The notes under the pieces: model-generated
The model's database searches: none
The model's input: only the letters and a program-made list of their open reading frames with translations
Told to the model about the DNA's origin: nothing
Translations under genes and position numbers: made by a program
Shown: positions 34,486-51,927 of the stretch, piece after piece
Layout of the letters: each line of letters opens with the position of its first letter
Numbering within the stretch: position 1 is the stretch's first letter
NCBI GenBank assembly: GCA_030761205.1
Contig: JAULJL010000001.1
Span: forward strand, 41,705,645 to 41,769,644
Source: Fremontodendron californicum
Lineage: Eukaryota; Streptophyta; Magnoliopsida; Malvales; Malvaceae
Reading direction: 5' to 3'
Length of the DNA: 64,000 nt

Positions 34486-37400
34486 TTAGAAAGCATGGCA
34501 AGTGAAGCAACCACTCAATGAACCAATCTGGCGGGTTCTACGGAATGATATAGCCTTATGCGAGGTCCTTGTAACTTGATGGGCCTGGTTGGCTAACATC
34601 GAACTTCTCATTTCTTGAGCTCTCTTCTGAGCTGATCTCAGCTTATTCATTATCTTATCCATTGATGAGGATCTCTTCTTTTCCAGCTTCATCTGAAATA
34701 CATTGTTGTGTCAGCAATGATGAAGATAATAAGTTTTTGGGTCATGCTAGATCTGTTGCTTTTTCGCCACAAATTATTAAATTGGCAATCACCATCATCA
34801 GTTTTTTTTAGTAGTTTTATCTTAACAAAGTATATTCTATTTAAGATAAATAGAACCAAAACTTTTGCCCAGAGAAAGAGCAAGTATCACTATATACTCA
34901 ATTCCAATTTATCAACATGTTACATGATAGCTTCAATATCTACATGAGCAAAAGGAATGGAAAGAAATATTAAAATCATACTATTGAAAGATTTTTATTT
35001 TTACTTTATCAAGGTTGATCATTGACTTAAATATCTCTTTTCAATTACTTCAATTGTAAATGGAGAAGCATTCAAGAAAAAAGCAACCTCAAGTTTCCTT
35101 ATGGCTGCCTCAGCATTTGCCTTCTGCAGATTCTCCCATGCAGTGATTTTGGCTTCTTCTCTTTTGATCCTGCAAAAGAGAAAGAAAGAAGTCGAAATAT
35201 GAATATCGATCAAATATGTTCAGTAAACATTTCAATTTCTTCCAATGTTCTCTGATATTGATTGGTACCTAGAGATAAACATGAACATTTCAGAAAATCT
35301 TTCATCTAACCAGCTAGGGTTTGCTTGATTAAAGTAACAAGTTGGATGCAGTTTCTTAGGCAGATCTATGAAATGAAAAAAGGCAAATCCCACACAATCT
35401 AGCATCTGAAAACTGACATGAGGCTCATAATTTTTGCTAAATCAAGCATTATATTACAATCTTTTAAAGCTGGTCTTCAAGGAAGAATGTGATTGGGGTT
35501 TAAACAGAGGACAAAAATGTTTGATTGAAACCTTTAGCTTCTTACTGAAGGGATCTTCGGTGCTTGATAGATGGAGATATTTACTCATTGCCTTAAGGCA
35601 TTTTTATCAGCAAAGTTTAAGCAGTCGCTGGTCTGTAATTTTACAGAACTGACACAGCAGGACAAAAGAAGTAGAGGTGATGTAGAAGTAAGGTAGACAT
35701 ACTTGGAAATGCTCTTTGCTGTGTCTGTCACATCCCAGGTTGATGTACGCGTGTCAGCAGCTCTCTTTCTCCAGTCATCAATGATTTCTGAGCTCTTCCC
35801 AGTGTTTCGAGCTCTATGCTTCTTTGACCACCTAGTCATGGTGACTCTTTCATCTATCTGTACATCTCTCACCTCTGATTTAGAGGAATGGATGCTTGGC
35901 AGTTCCATGATAGGTAGAGCAGAAGGGCTGGAGATAGAGAAAGAAGTCCTTCCTTTGGGAGATGAGTGAGTGCTACCCTGTGGGCTCATTTGGGTTGCCA
36001 TGTCTCTTCTTGAAACCGTACGGGAAATATCAGTCGCTGCATCCTTGACCGCATCAAGATTTTCATCTGCATCTTTGATGAAAAACTAATTGGAAAGACA
36101 AGACGTATGAAAGTACTGTAGGCTTTGAAATTACCATAATAACAGCAACTTATCTCTTAAAAGAACATGAAGTTTAGATATGGAAAATGGCATACATTGA
36201 TATTTCATGGATTGTATTAAGAAAAAGAAACAGCAAGTTCATGAATTTGGCAAATGTAGAGAAATAAAAATCCTACTATGCTCATGTCCACTTGCCTGGA
36301 CATGCAGATTCTTTATGTTTAAATGATTCCTGTATCCAGAGGCAAGTTTTTAGCTGTTTACTAATCATTATAGGATTTGATTAGCAACTTTTTTTTTTGG
36401 ATAAATACATAGTAACTCGTAAAACAAATAACATTTAATAGAAAGGAAAATTTTGACCAAATCATGAGTTTCAATTTATTCCCAACGCATCAATACAAAG
36501 TCTTAATTTAAGATTAGATTAATTTGGATGCGAGAAAAAAAAACTTTCATAATCGATCTCATAATTTTCAAAAGGCACTCAATGTGGAGATGACTAAAGT
36601 AAACCAAAGCTCATATTATTATCTAACCCATAAATTTTGTACGATAGAGATGGACGTGTACCTTGAGAAGGCAACAATGGTGGATTAACTACCGCAGAGC
36701 ATCCATGAACACTAACAGAACGGGCCATGCAAGGCTCAGTCCGAACAGCTAACCCTCCACCATGGCTACGAGAATGAATTGCCAAACCATCAGCTGAAAT
36801 TACACCAGCTGAAAAAGGAGAACCAGCCATGAAATTATTCCCTGTATGCCCCCCATCAAACATGTGCATCGCAGGCGAGCACAAAGAATAGTAAGCAATC
36901 CCCGGAGGACCAAGTGGACCACTCTTTGATTTTGGTCTTCGTTGTGCAGGCACGATGGATTGCTTCACACCACCATCCCCATAAACAGGACTAAAAATCC
37001 ACCTCTCAGCATCTTCCCACTTTGAAGGCAAAGTCCTTCCATTGTTAAAAGGCAACACCACAGCAACATTCCCCTGCCTCCTTACACCATTGTTATGCAA
37101 TGGCACACGTTCAGAACTCCAACCTTTCTGCATCCCAACACTCGAGTGATGATAATTGGGAGTCCCGGGACTAGGAAATGCACCCGATTTTCGTGTTGCA
37201 ACAGAGCTTTTCTTCATAGTCCCCAACCGCGGAGACGAAGCAGAGACATTCTTTAGATCTAATGAAGTGGGTCTTCTCCTATCAAAATGCTTCAACAAAG
37301 CTTCAGATCTAGTCCTCCTATCCTGACAGTCTATACACACAAAAAAACCCAATTCGCAATTATTACTTATTTGAAAAAATATTAAGCTAAAAAAAAAAAA

Positions 37401-38233
37401 CCTTAAAAAAGAAACTAAAGGGTACCTTTAAGAGCAAAAGATAATGAATTTCTTGCTGAATCTATGAGTTGATTTTCGTCCTCTTTATGAGCTGCATCGT
37501 TTTCTTCTTTTTGAACTGCGCATTATTGTAAAAGGGAAAAGGGAGGGGGGACAATGACACTGAGCGAGTGAAGTTGAAATCTTTTTTGGGCTTATTCGTT
37601 GCTTTCTTTCTTTTTTATTTTGGGTGCAGTTTCAATTTTAAATTTTTAAAAAACGCTAATGATGAAAGGAAAATATTGCGAGTACCTTTGACTTTTTCTC
37701 CTTTTCTGGAGAGGTGACTGTGATTATGGACTGTTATAGCTTTGTTTGTATCTGGATCTGGTCCACTCGAACTCTCATTTTGATCTCCTCCTTCATGCCC
37801 TGCCAAATGCTGCAAAAAGTTTTTCATATTTCAAACATTATTTCTCTTTTTTCCCTCTTTTTCAGAAAATTAAAAAAAAAAATTACCTAAATCAAATGAA
37901 GAAGAAAAAACAGCATGCAAATTGATCAACAATGATCGATCACAATGTACACTGTTACAGCTTCCTCTGCTTATGCATTGAACTGAAAAATTGAAATAAA
38001 CAAGAAGAAAAAAAAAGTTCAAAGATTGGAGAAGTTACTAAAGAGAGCTCCGAAGCGATAGATTCGTGATCGTGAGCATCGGAAGCAAAAGAACAGCGAT
38101 CGACACTAGCGGAAGCCGAAGAGAAGAGGCTGAAATTCGATTCCAGAGTGAATATAACAGAGTCAGGGCTCGCATCTCGAACTCTGTAACCTGATCTCAC
38201 TGAGCTTTGTTCTTGAAACCCTTGCTCTGCCAT
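34486..38233 (-). CDS. Remorin family protein with long N-terminal region
   Basis: Plasma-membrane-associated scaffold of the remorin family, found in membrane nanodomains; it resembles the long Arabidopsis form At1g45207 (group 5). Seven exons on the minus strand: 38233-38039, 37809-37686, 37515-37426, 37330-36662, 36072-35703, 35169-35088 and 34692-34486. All join in frame to 578 residues. The N-terminal 450 residues are Ser-rich and probably disordered. The C-terminal remorin domain includes TRWSKKHRARNTG and IKREEAKITAWENLQKANAE, followed by the coiled-coil RKLEMKLEKKRSSSMDKIM. It ends GSLSGCFTCHAF, with cysteines that could be S-acylated to anchor the protein. For exon 5 an internal acceptor after CATCAAAG was chosen, because the upstream AG leads straight to a stop. 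Confidence 0.92.
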
Positions 38234-38611
38234 TTTTCTTCAAAGCTTCACTTCTTCTCATTCTTCTTCTTCAAATGTCGGCCATTTTTCTTTTGCTTAT
38301 TCTTTGATTTATTATTATTTTTCCTTCTTTTTTCTGTTTTTGTTGTTGGTATATATGGCGGGTTGGAGTTAAAAGGACGAAGGGCTTTTTAAAACCCTTT
38401 TTTGTTAGTGGGTTTGATGCTTTTAATGTTACCTGGGATTTTGACCGTAAAGCCCTTGGATTTGAATTTGTGATTGTTTATGTGTAAATTTGAAAAAAAT
38501 ATCATCAATAATATAATAATTATTAAAAAAATATAATAATTAAATATTATTTAAAAAAATAAAAAAATTATTAAAAAAATTATAAAACCAAAATTACATT
38601 TGATAAAAAAC

Positions 38612-38672
38612 CTTTTCTTTTCTTTTCTTTTCTTTTCTTTTCTTTTCTTCTCTTCTCTTTTCTTTTTTCTTT
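38612..38672. repeat. (TTTTC)n microsatellite
   Basis: About nine TTTTC units followed by imperfect CT-rich units, 380 bp upstream of the remorin start codon. Confidence 0.95.
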
Positions 38673-41600
38673 ATTTGTTAATTTACTTTTATAATTAAAA
38701 AATAAAATATTTTGAAAATATTTTTTAATTTTAAAAAATAAATATTTAAATATATTTTTTAATTTACTTTTTTAATTAAAAAAGTTTAAATAATAAAAAT
38801 AATATTTCTAAAATTAAATTTTAATTAAAAATAAATTTAAAAAATAACTATTTAAATATTTTATTTTTTAAATTTATTTTTAATTAAAATCTTAAAAAAA
38901 TAATATTTTTTTAATGAAAGGAGAAAAAAAATAAAAAATTTTCATTAAGGACAATTTTATCTTTACAATATCTTTTTTAACAATTTTTAACTCTTCATTT
39001 TTTTTTTCAAATAACTTTTCTCAATTAGACTTTGGGCAATTATTTAACAATTTTTCAAATAACTCATTTCATTTAACTATTATTTAACTATTGAAAGTAT
39101 ATTTTTCAGATTTACCCTTATTTTAGATTTAATTGTGAGGGTATTAAGGACTTTGGGCTATAATTTCGTGCGGTTCCAACTTCCAAGGGAATATATTTTT
39201 GATTTGATAAAATGGATGGTGATTATTATTCTTTTCGGGTAAGACAATTTAGTAGGAGAAAAACGGTACCGTTAGAGGAAATTTTGGAAAAGTAAGTTGG
39301 AAGAGGTGAAGATGAATTTCCTATTTTACAATAAAATTATTAAAAATTAAATGGAAACTCTATAACTAATGCCACCAAAAGCAAAAGGTCACTCATATTT
39401 TTACATTTCTCAATTATATATTTTTCTAATTGAATTTTTGAAAAAAAAAAACAAAACAAAACCAAGGATACTAAAATATATATATATATATATATTGTAA
39501 ACAAAGATAGTTGAAATTTCAAGTAAAAATAATTATTCTTTTGTAACAATTATGAATCATAATAAAAATAATGAATTGGCAAGAAAAGCCAACAAAATAA
39601 AGTTGAATTTTATCACATGATTAGAATTCCATTATATGACTTGAAAGGGAAAAAAAAAAAAAAAAAACAAATAGACCTTTTCCTTGATGGGTATGGGTCA
39701 ATTTCATGATAACAATAGTAATGTCACTATCCAAATTAATCCCCATAGGAGGGAAAAAGATTACTTTGCAAAGCTACATAAACAATTTTATTTTGTAACT
39801 GTATAAAAGCAAGTCACCGCAATTAACTCTTTTAATCTTTAATATTTATTTTTTTAATAAATAGAGTTAATTGACTAATTTAAAATGTTTGTTTACAAAT
39901 TCACATAACAAAGTCAAACAAAAGCACATTTCCACCAAATTAATTGGCTTAATTCAAGGAATAATATTTTTCTCCATGTTATGCTCGATAATTACAACTC
40001 ACAAGGTTGAAAGTTTATGACTAAACCAACCGATCAAAAGTGAATAGTCTCAATTATTATCCGTTACAAAAAATTTAGACACCGAAATGATATTCAACTC
40101 AATAATTAATGCATTATTCTTATTATTTAAAAAAAAAAAAAGAATTCAATGTTTGGAGATGAAAAAGAATAATAAGAAGGTAGTCAACGGGGAAATTTTT
40201 GTTGCAAAGTGTTTTTCTTGCATCCTGATGCAACACCAAAGAGTCGAAAGGGGGGTTATGGGCGGTGATCAAATCTTTTCGTCCCCACCAAAAGTGCCGC
40301 ATTACGTGGAGCTATCATCTTCTTTCTTCTTTTTTTTCTTTCTACTTACTATATCTCAGCTTATATATGGGTATTTCAAGTCAGTACTGTATCCGTAGAT
40401 GTATAATTTTTATTTTAATATTGATACGTATTGATATCGATATATTTTGACATATCATTTCAGATTTATCAATATTTTTAATTTTTTTTTTTATATATCT
40501 ATATGTATAACCTATATTCAAATTTTTTAATAAAATATATATTATATACACATACAAATATACATCTATTACATGCATATATGATTTTTATGCAAATATA
40601 AATTTTAAATATTTAATATCTAAAATTTTTAAACATCAAATAAATAAAACAAATATTAAAATATTAAAAAAAATAATAAATTATTATTAATTATGTTCAA
40701 TAACCTAATTTAATGAATATGTTTTATTTTTAAATATAATTATGAAAAAAATAATGATACAAAAAATATTAAAATTGATTTAAAAAATAAAATAAGTGAA
40801 CTTTAAAAAAAAAATTAAAAAAATCAAAATTTTGTACCTATTGATCGATACAGACCGGTACGATCAATATGGGGCCGATATCAAAACTAAAACGAAATTA
40901 AAAATTACCTATATTGATTTAATTAAAAATTGAGACGTACCGATTGATATTATCGATATTGATACGGTACCAACTACTAATCTACTATGATTTTAACAGT
41001 TTTTCTTCTCTCAGCTGGCTACATTTTTGTCAAGGAAGCTTCCTTCTTCTTTTGCATGTGATCTTCATCGGATTTCCTTTTTCTCCTATTGGTAGCTACT
41101 GAGTTTTTTTTCACCTGAAACTTTTACCATCCGTTGAAAGTTGTTCCTTTTTCTCCTATTTGCTCAGACCTATTTATTACGTAAATTGACGTATCGTGGC
41201 AGAACAAAATGAAAATCCTCGAGAAAAGAAAGAATTCACCATCCCCACAGTTCCCCACAATTTGTAGTTTTTTACGCACGGTTGTCAGCTGAACAGCCTG
41301 GAGACATGCCTGGTCAACCCGTGTAAATTCTGCTACAGAACAAAAAAAACTAAGAATAAACGCTAGGTGGAAAGTTCTGATAAGACAAGAAACAAAAAAA
41401 AAAAAAAATGTCGATTTACAGTGTTTCTCTCTCTCTTTTCTATAGGCTTAGTAATGAGGAAAATGGGCAATTTTGATGACCAAGATTTGATGAAATGCTT
41501 TGATAACTGGTAAGAGCAGCAACCATGTTTGTCACTTGTTCAGGCTCCTTGGTAACCATGGTTTTCAGTTTTCACTGCCCACGTGAGGCTGGAGCAAGTT

Positions 41601-42823
41601 CAGAATGCTGTTGTTGTTGCTATTATTATTGGTCAGTCAGGTTAGGTAAGTTTTGTTTCATTCAACCAGGACTGGACCCAACCCCCCTTTTTGGACTACA
41701 AACTATAAAGGATGGGGGAAGAGGTTCAAGTGTCACTTTACTCCATTTTTATTTTCGGATACACTTAACAGATTCTGATTTGATTGGATTTTTTTTTTTT
41801 TTTTTTTTTTGGTTTTGTTTTGTTGTATCTCAAGGCATTGACCCCAGTTTAATTAGCCTTTAAGATGATCTTTTATCTTCTTTTTGTAACCCGAAAAAAA
41901 TATATCCATGGCCATGAGATCAATTTTCTATTGGAAATTTGGAACCAAACTTTTGATAAAATATGTGTCTAATATTTATAATCAATACATATTTGAACAT
42001 AAATATAAAAATTAATCTTTTAAATATACATACATTATATTCCCGTATTTGACGTTCACACCGAATCCAAATAACATTACATCTACTTTTATCTTTTTAG
42101 CACATGCTCACATAATAATAAACTTTATAGCAGTTTCCATCGAATTCTTAAATTGTTTACAACTAGGTTATCTAGTTGTTACAACTACAATCTCAAATAT
42201 GTTTTTTAAACATGAAATAATAGCTTTTCTTTAAGCAGAAATGATGAAACTTTCATACAACTTTAACTAAAATCCACTGTCAAACCTTCCTCCACATAAT
42301 AAGTTGTCATATCTCAGTCTCATAACTAACAACCGGGGGGAACTCATCCAAACTTTTATAGTCAATGATCAATTTTAGAACACAAACTGACAGTTTACAA
42401 AAACAATTACACGTAATACCCGAACTTTTGACTCAATAATTAGCGCATGCGCGGAAACACTCGAAAAAAAAGGGTGGTTATTATACAAGAATAACTCGAA
42501 GTTAAAGGCAATTCCAAAAATATAATATAAATGCAACTACTTCTGAGTTCTGACTTGTATCAAACCACTTACCTTAATGCAGCATTGTATACACGGTTTT
42601 AGGCTGTTGGTACAACACTCTGTGCCCTAAAAGAAGCAGAAGAGAGGACATAAAGAAAAAGAAAGGTTGGTTGTACAACTAGCATAAAGAAGAGATGAAA
42701 ACTTGCTCACCTAACAATAAATCAGATGGACCGACAATGTTAAAATAGTTGACACAAGATTGTTGGCTTTCAGAATGGTTGCACTTGGTGTCCATGGCAT
42801 AATTTCTGTATATCTTCCTAGAT

Positions 42824-42990
42824 CTTATGTTACTCGGACTCGAGTGTGAGTATCGGACACAAGTATGTTTAATTTTTTCTAAAATTTCTATGTATTTGGA
42901 GGGTCCTTAGAGGATCATATCCCCATACCCATGTCCGGATATACGTCGGACACAGATACTTCAAGAAAAAATGAAGAGACGAAGCAACAT
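42824..42990 (+). repeat. 181-bp TIR family element, copy B
   Basis: Begins CTTATGTTACTCGGACTCG and ends GACGAAGCAACAT. It contains the shared CATATCCCCATACCCATGTC core. It is slightly shortened and lies about 270 bp beyond the TGS1 stop, possibly inside its 3' UTR. Confidence 0.8.
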
Positions 42991-43258
42991 TGGCTAGATA
43001 TATTACCCCTTGACATAAATATACCACCGTTTAAGTCATAAGGTGATAACCCTGTGGCCTACATTATCAGTGAGTTTTGTTTCAGCTTCTGTAGAGAAAA
43101 TATCAAAGCACTAGCGTTACTTTTCAGTAACAACATAATCAAAATTGGGGCCAGGGCGAGAGGAATCCACAAAACAACATTTAAAATCATCAGGTTGCTT
43201 AAGATCCACAAAAGACTGACCCCATTCTCCTTCATCACTCCAAACGAATAATGCTGAT

Positions 43259-48397
<5,139 letters not shown>

Positions 48398-48536
48398 TTC
48401 GTTCAAGAATACTATACCCAAAACCCCCGCTTTTCATACACGACAACAACTTCTCCGGTCGGCTTTTAACTTTATAGCACGCTGAGTCCCAAAGACAACC
48501 TTAAAACGATACGACGCTGTATTTTTTGGGCTAGGA

Positions 48537-48575
48537 GCGACCCAGTATTATCATGTCCAAGCCCAAGACTTTGTG
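48537..48575. promoter_or_regulatory. Site II motifs upstream of TGS1
   Basis: TGGGCT at 48537-48542 and AGCCCA (its complement) at 48570-48575, 140-180 bp upstream of the TGS1 start codon on the transcribed side. This is the same TGGGCY class as upstream of RID3 and DCL. Confidence 0.55.
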
Positions 48576-49497
48576 GCATTTCGTTTCTATTCCACTGTCC
48601 AAATCCGAAACAAAGCGAGAGCTTGGGAACAAAAAGTCAAGAACATAGGAAGGTCGCCGTTAGAAAGGTGGGGGTATTGTAGACTTAGATTTATGTGATT
48701 TAACTCAATATAAAGAGGTGGAAATAATAAATGGGTAATTGATTTTTTTTCTTTTGCCAAGTTCATGGAAAAATAGTCACTTTCACATTTAAAAATAAAA
48801 AATAAAAAATAATTTACTAAATTTGAATATTTAACGAATTCAAATATCCGACGAATATTATTCTTTAAATTGGATGTAGACGGATAAAATATTCGAATAA
48901 TAAGAGAATAATAAACGAATTCATATTTTGAATAAACTAAACGAATTTAAATATTTAAAAAATTGCAAATATCCAATCCGTTATCATCTTGGCAAAAAAT
49001 AAAAAACTATGAATGAATCAATTCATCTGAAAAGATTGGATGTCGGCACACTTTGAACCAGCCAACGTTGCTTGGATTGGATGGATGAATTAGGGTTTGA
49101 GTGGGAGCAAAGACATTCGTGTCCAATTCCCTTATCACTTAAAATCTCAGAGCCCCCCAACTCCCAAATAATTGGGCTTTGGTGCGCACCACATTCATCC
49201 TAGAGAGCCTGCCTATTGTTTGATCAATTTCAATTATTGTTCAACTGGTGCTTTCCCAACTGCTAGCATCTGGATTTATGGGATTCTTTCTAAACTTTCT
49301 TCAAGTTTCAATGACCAAAGAGAATCTGATGTCTAGCTCATGTGAAACAACCACCCCTTTAGACATAGCCTCTTTTTTTTTTTTTCCATTTTTTTTAGGT
49401 GCCTGGACGTGGGTGATTCAGTATCTCATTGTCCCCAATTGCTAGACAAACTAACATTATTGCAAATGCCAGATGCAGATCCGGTCAAATATCTTTG

Positions 49498-49830
49498 TTA
49501 AGCATCCAATCTAAAATAGATTGACAATAGATGGAGAAACCCAACTTAAATATAAAATCACATAAAATCCAAGACTTAATTAATAGATGTAAGATAACAT
49601 CACTTAACACTCACCTCACATGTAACTCAACAAAGATTTACACGTACAACTTTACATGAGATTAGACAAGAAAAACAAAACACACCTGAACTTTGATACC
49701 ATGTTAAGCATCCAACCTAAAACAAATTGACAATAAATAAAGATACCCAACTTGAATATAAGAACACAGGAATCTTATGACTTACTAGATTTGAGATAAC
49801 ACTACTTAGCACTTCTGATTTGTTCAAAGT
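49498..49830. repeat. Direct repeat, 205-bp spacing
   Basis: GTTAAGCATCCAATCTAAAA at 49498 recurs as GTTAAGCATCCAACCTAAAA at 49703. Both are followed by a similar block (TTGACAATA, then CCCAACTT, then ATATAA). It resembles paired ends of a small LTR-type or TRIM element, but the boundaries are unclear. Confidence 0.55.
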
Positions 49831-50420
49831 TTCATGCTTTTGCTTTTGTTCAAAGTTTCATGAAGCATGAGAGAAAAAAGAAGTGCATTAAATTAAAAAA
49901 ATGCTTAAAACAATTCTTTTAATTATTGTCGCCCGAACATTTGACTTAGTGATTGATGTAGGATATTGTTCAAAGAACATGGTTCAACTCCTCTTTTCTC
50001 AAATTAAAAAAAAAAAAAAAAACCTGTTGCAACACTCTTTAATATATCTTTGGGAGTTTGGGGTCTTACTCGAAGTATTAATCAATAACTAACAATTCAA
50101 TTTCAAAGTAAACACAATCTTCCATAAAAAAAGACAAAATGTCGCAAGTTATCAAAGCAACCAGACAAGCGTGACAAGGTCACAGGAAAAGGTAAGAAGA
50201 AAAAAGGGGCAAATGAGAGGCACTGTAAAAGTTTCTGTCATCAGTTGGAATTTATGCGGTTGATTATTGGTTGTTACCACAACACAACTTTTTTTCGATT
50301 TAGTTAAAGCTTATCTATTGAATCTTTTGATATATATAATGGAAAGAAAATAAACTCTACTACAAATAGCCTATTCACATAGATTTTAAACTCTTTTCAA
50401 AATTTTGAAACTAGTAACTA

Positions 50421-50594
50421 GTTATGTTACTCGGACTCGGGATGAATGTCAGATACGGGTATGTGTCGACACGGGTATACTAATTTTTTTTATAAAGTTT
50501 TTTCATATATTTGGAAGATCATACCCCATACCTATGTCCGAATATGTGTCGGAAACAAATACTTTAAGAAAAATGAAAAATCCGGATAACATAG
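50421..50594 (+). repeat. 181-bp TIR family element, copy C
   Basis: Begins GTTATGTTACTCGGACTCGG and ends CCGGATAACATAG, with the shared core CATACCCCATACCTATGTCC. It lies in the TGS1-DCL spacer, in the same orientation as copies A, B and D. Confidence 0.8.
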
Positions 50595-50699
50595 GTCACT
50601 GATAAGTAGTAACAGAGAAGAGAGCAAGCTAAAATCAAACTCAACTCTGTTTTTTTTTTTCCTCGTTTCTTTAGGGTGTCCCATCTGCGGAGGATGGCC

Positions 50700-51000
50700 C
50701 ATCCATAGGTAACCAAGTTCCTCCAGGAGGATATCACGAGGACTTGCTATTGACACTAGCATTCAAGCTGAACTTTGGGGCCTCAACTATTGCCTTGTGA
50801 AGGGAAAAGAGTATGGTTTCAAAGGATAGAAATCTAGATAGACACCACTTCGTTTATAATTAATAGATCTCCGAGTCTCTAACCCCCGTTCTTCATTTCT
50901 TTGTGACCTCTACTCTTATTGCAGGTCACTTGGGGAAATACGGCAAGTTATTTTTGACCACTGCCACAGCTAACAAAGGAGAAATACCTTGGTCACTATT
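50700..51000 (+). pseudogene. RNase H-like fragment of a non-LTR retrotransposon
   Basis: One frame reads RISRGLAIDTSIQAELWGLN, then YCLVKGKEYGFKG and a stop. Near 50920-50985 a second piece reads CRSLGEIRQVIFDHC. IQAELWGL is the central helix of RVT_3-type RNase H domains at the end of plant LINE ORF2. The catalytic DED set is incomplete, and stops interrupt the reading. It is a short dead remnant. Confidence 0.5.
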
Positions 51001-51927
51001 TGCAATGATCCTAACAATCCATCTATAATACACTATTGACTTAAAATTATGGGATCTTTTCTCCCATTTTCTAATAAGTTCTGGAAGAAAGACAAAGAAC
51101 GAAAAGAAAAAAAGTAAGACACCTATAAGAGGTGCACATGAAATTGGTAATGATTTGCTAGTTGCTGAGGTGAAAATTTGGTAGACCAGCACCTAATACT
51201 TATTATTGCCTTGCGGTGGGAAATAAATCAGCAAGAGCCAGATAAAAGGGAAAAAAAATCATAGTGAATAAGGAAATGGCACAGATATGCAATTCACCAT
51301 CTTTATTAGTTACTTAACTGCCAAGGCTACTGACATCAGTCTTCCATTTTTAGGGAAAAATAAACAGGACAAAGTGCACCCCATACTGACATCTGTCTTC
51401 CATTAATAGAATTAATGCGTGTACTCTAACAAACAGACAATTGACACTCTCATAACAGAAAGATCGACATCTTGACTGTAACTGTAAGCAATCTGGACTC
51501 ATTTAAATGACATAGATAACAAGTACTGCTGCAGTTTGGTAGCCAAAGCAGTAGTGTGTGTGTGCGCTGTGAGAGAGAGAAAGAGAGATAGAGAGAAAGA
51601 GAGAGAGAGCAGTAGCAGTAGCAGTAACAAAGAAAAATAGCGAAATCCTATTCCTTGACAGAAATACTATGAATTAAGGATATATGCACATTTGGCCTTG
51701 GACCAGCTACTAGTCAAGCCATTCAGCAGAACTTGTGTATAATCTTTTAGGAATATGTTCTTCTAGAAACTACATCCAGCATTGAATTTTTAAGAATTTT
51801 CAATAATTGCTTTAATTTCTACAATGTTATTTGAATATGACATATTACAAACAATAAGAACAAAATTCAAAAGATCTTCAAAACATAATGACATAAAGTG
51901 GTTGACAAGTTCAGAGTATTACCCTCA

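Larger units (their letters stand above)
38234..43258. other. Intergenic region between remorin and TGS1
   Basis: The remorin upstream region comes first, with TTC-rich leader DNA. It is followed by a (TTTTC)n microsatellite (38612-38672), an AT tract (39476-39496) and long AT-rich DNA. A segment at about 40390-40980 begins near AGTACTGTATCCGTA and ends near GATACGGTACCAA, weak inverted ends of a possible MITE without a visible target duplication. A 181-bp-family copy lies at 42824-42990. The open frame at 41525-41863 has no recognisable domain. Confidence 0.45.
48398..51927. other. Intergenic region between TGS1 and DCL
   Basis: Starts with the TGS1 upstream region (site II motifs at 48537 and 48570). 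It then holds AT-rich DNA, a 205-bp-spaced direct repeat (49498-49830), a 181-bp-family copy (50421-50594), a broken RNase H-like fragment (50700-51000), and a GT/GA-rich microsatellite (51555-51611). No intact gene. Confidence 0.5.

Noticed and set aside
36073..36085. Alternative remorin exon 5 acceptor (CCAATTAG)
   Set aside because: Using it brings an in-frame stop within eight codons; the acceptor after CATCAAAG keeps the frame and the family sequence.
40390..40980. Candidate MITE with GATACGGTACC ends
   Set aside because: The ends match only roughly and no target duplication could be found, so it is mentioned only as a possibility within the intergenic entry.
41525..41863. 112-codon plus-strand frame with Cys and Phe runs
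   Set aside because: The runs come from simple repeats (TGT, TAT, T-tract) and no domain is visible.
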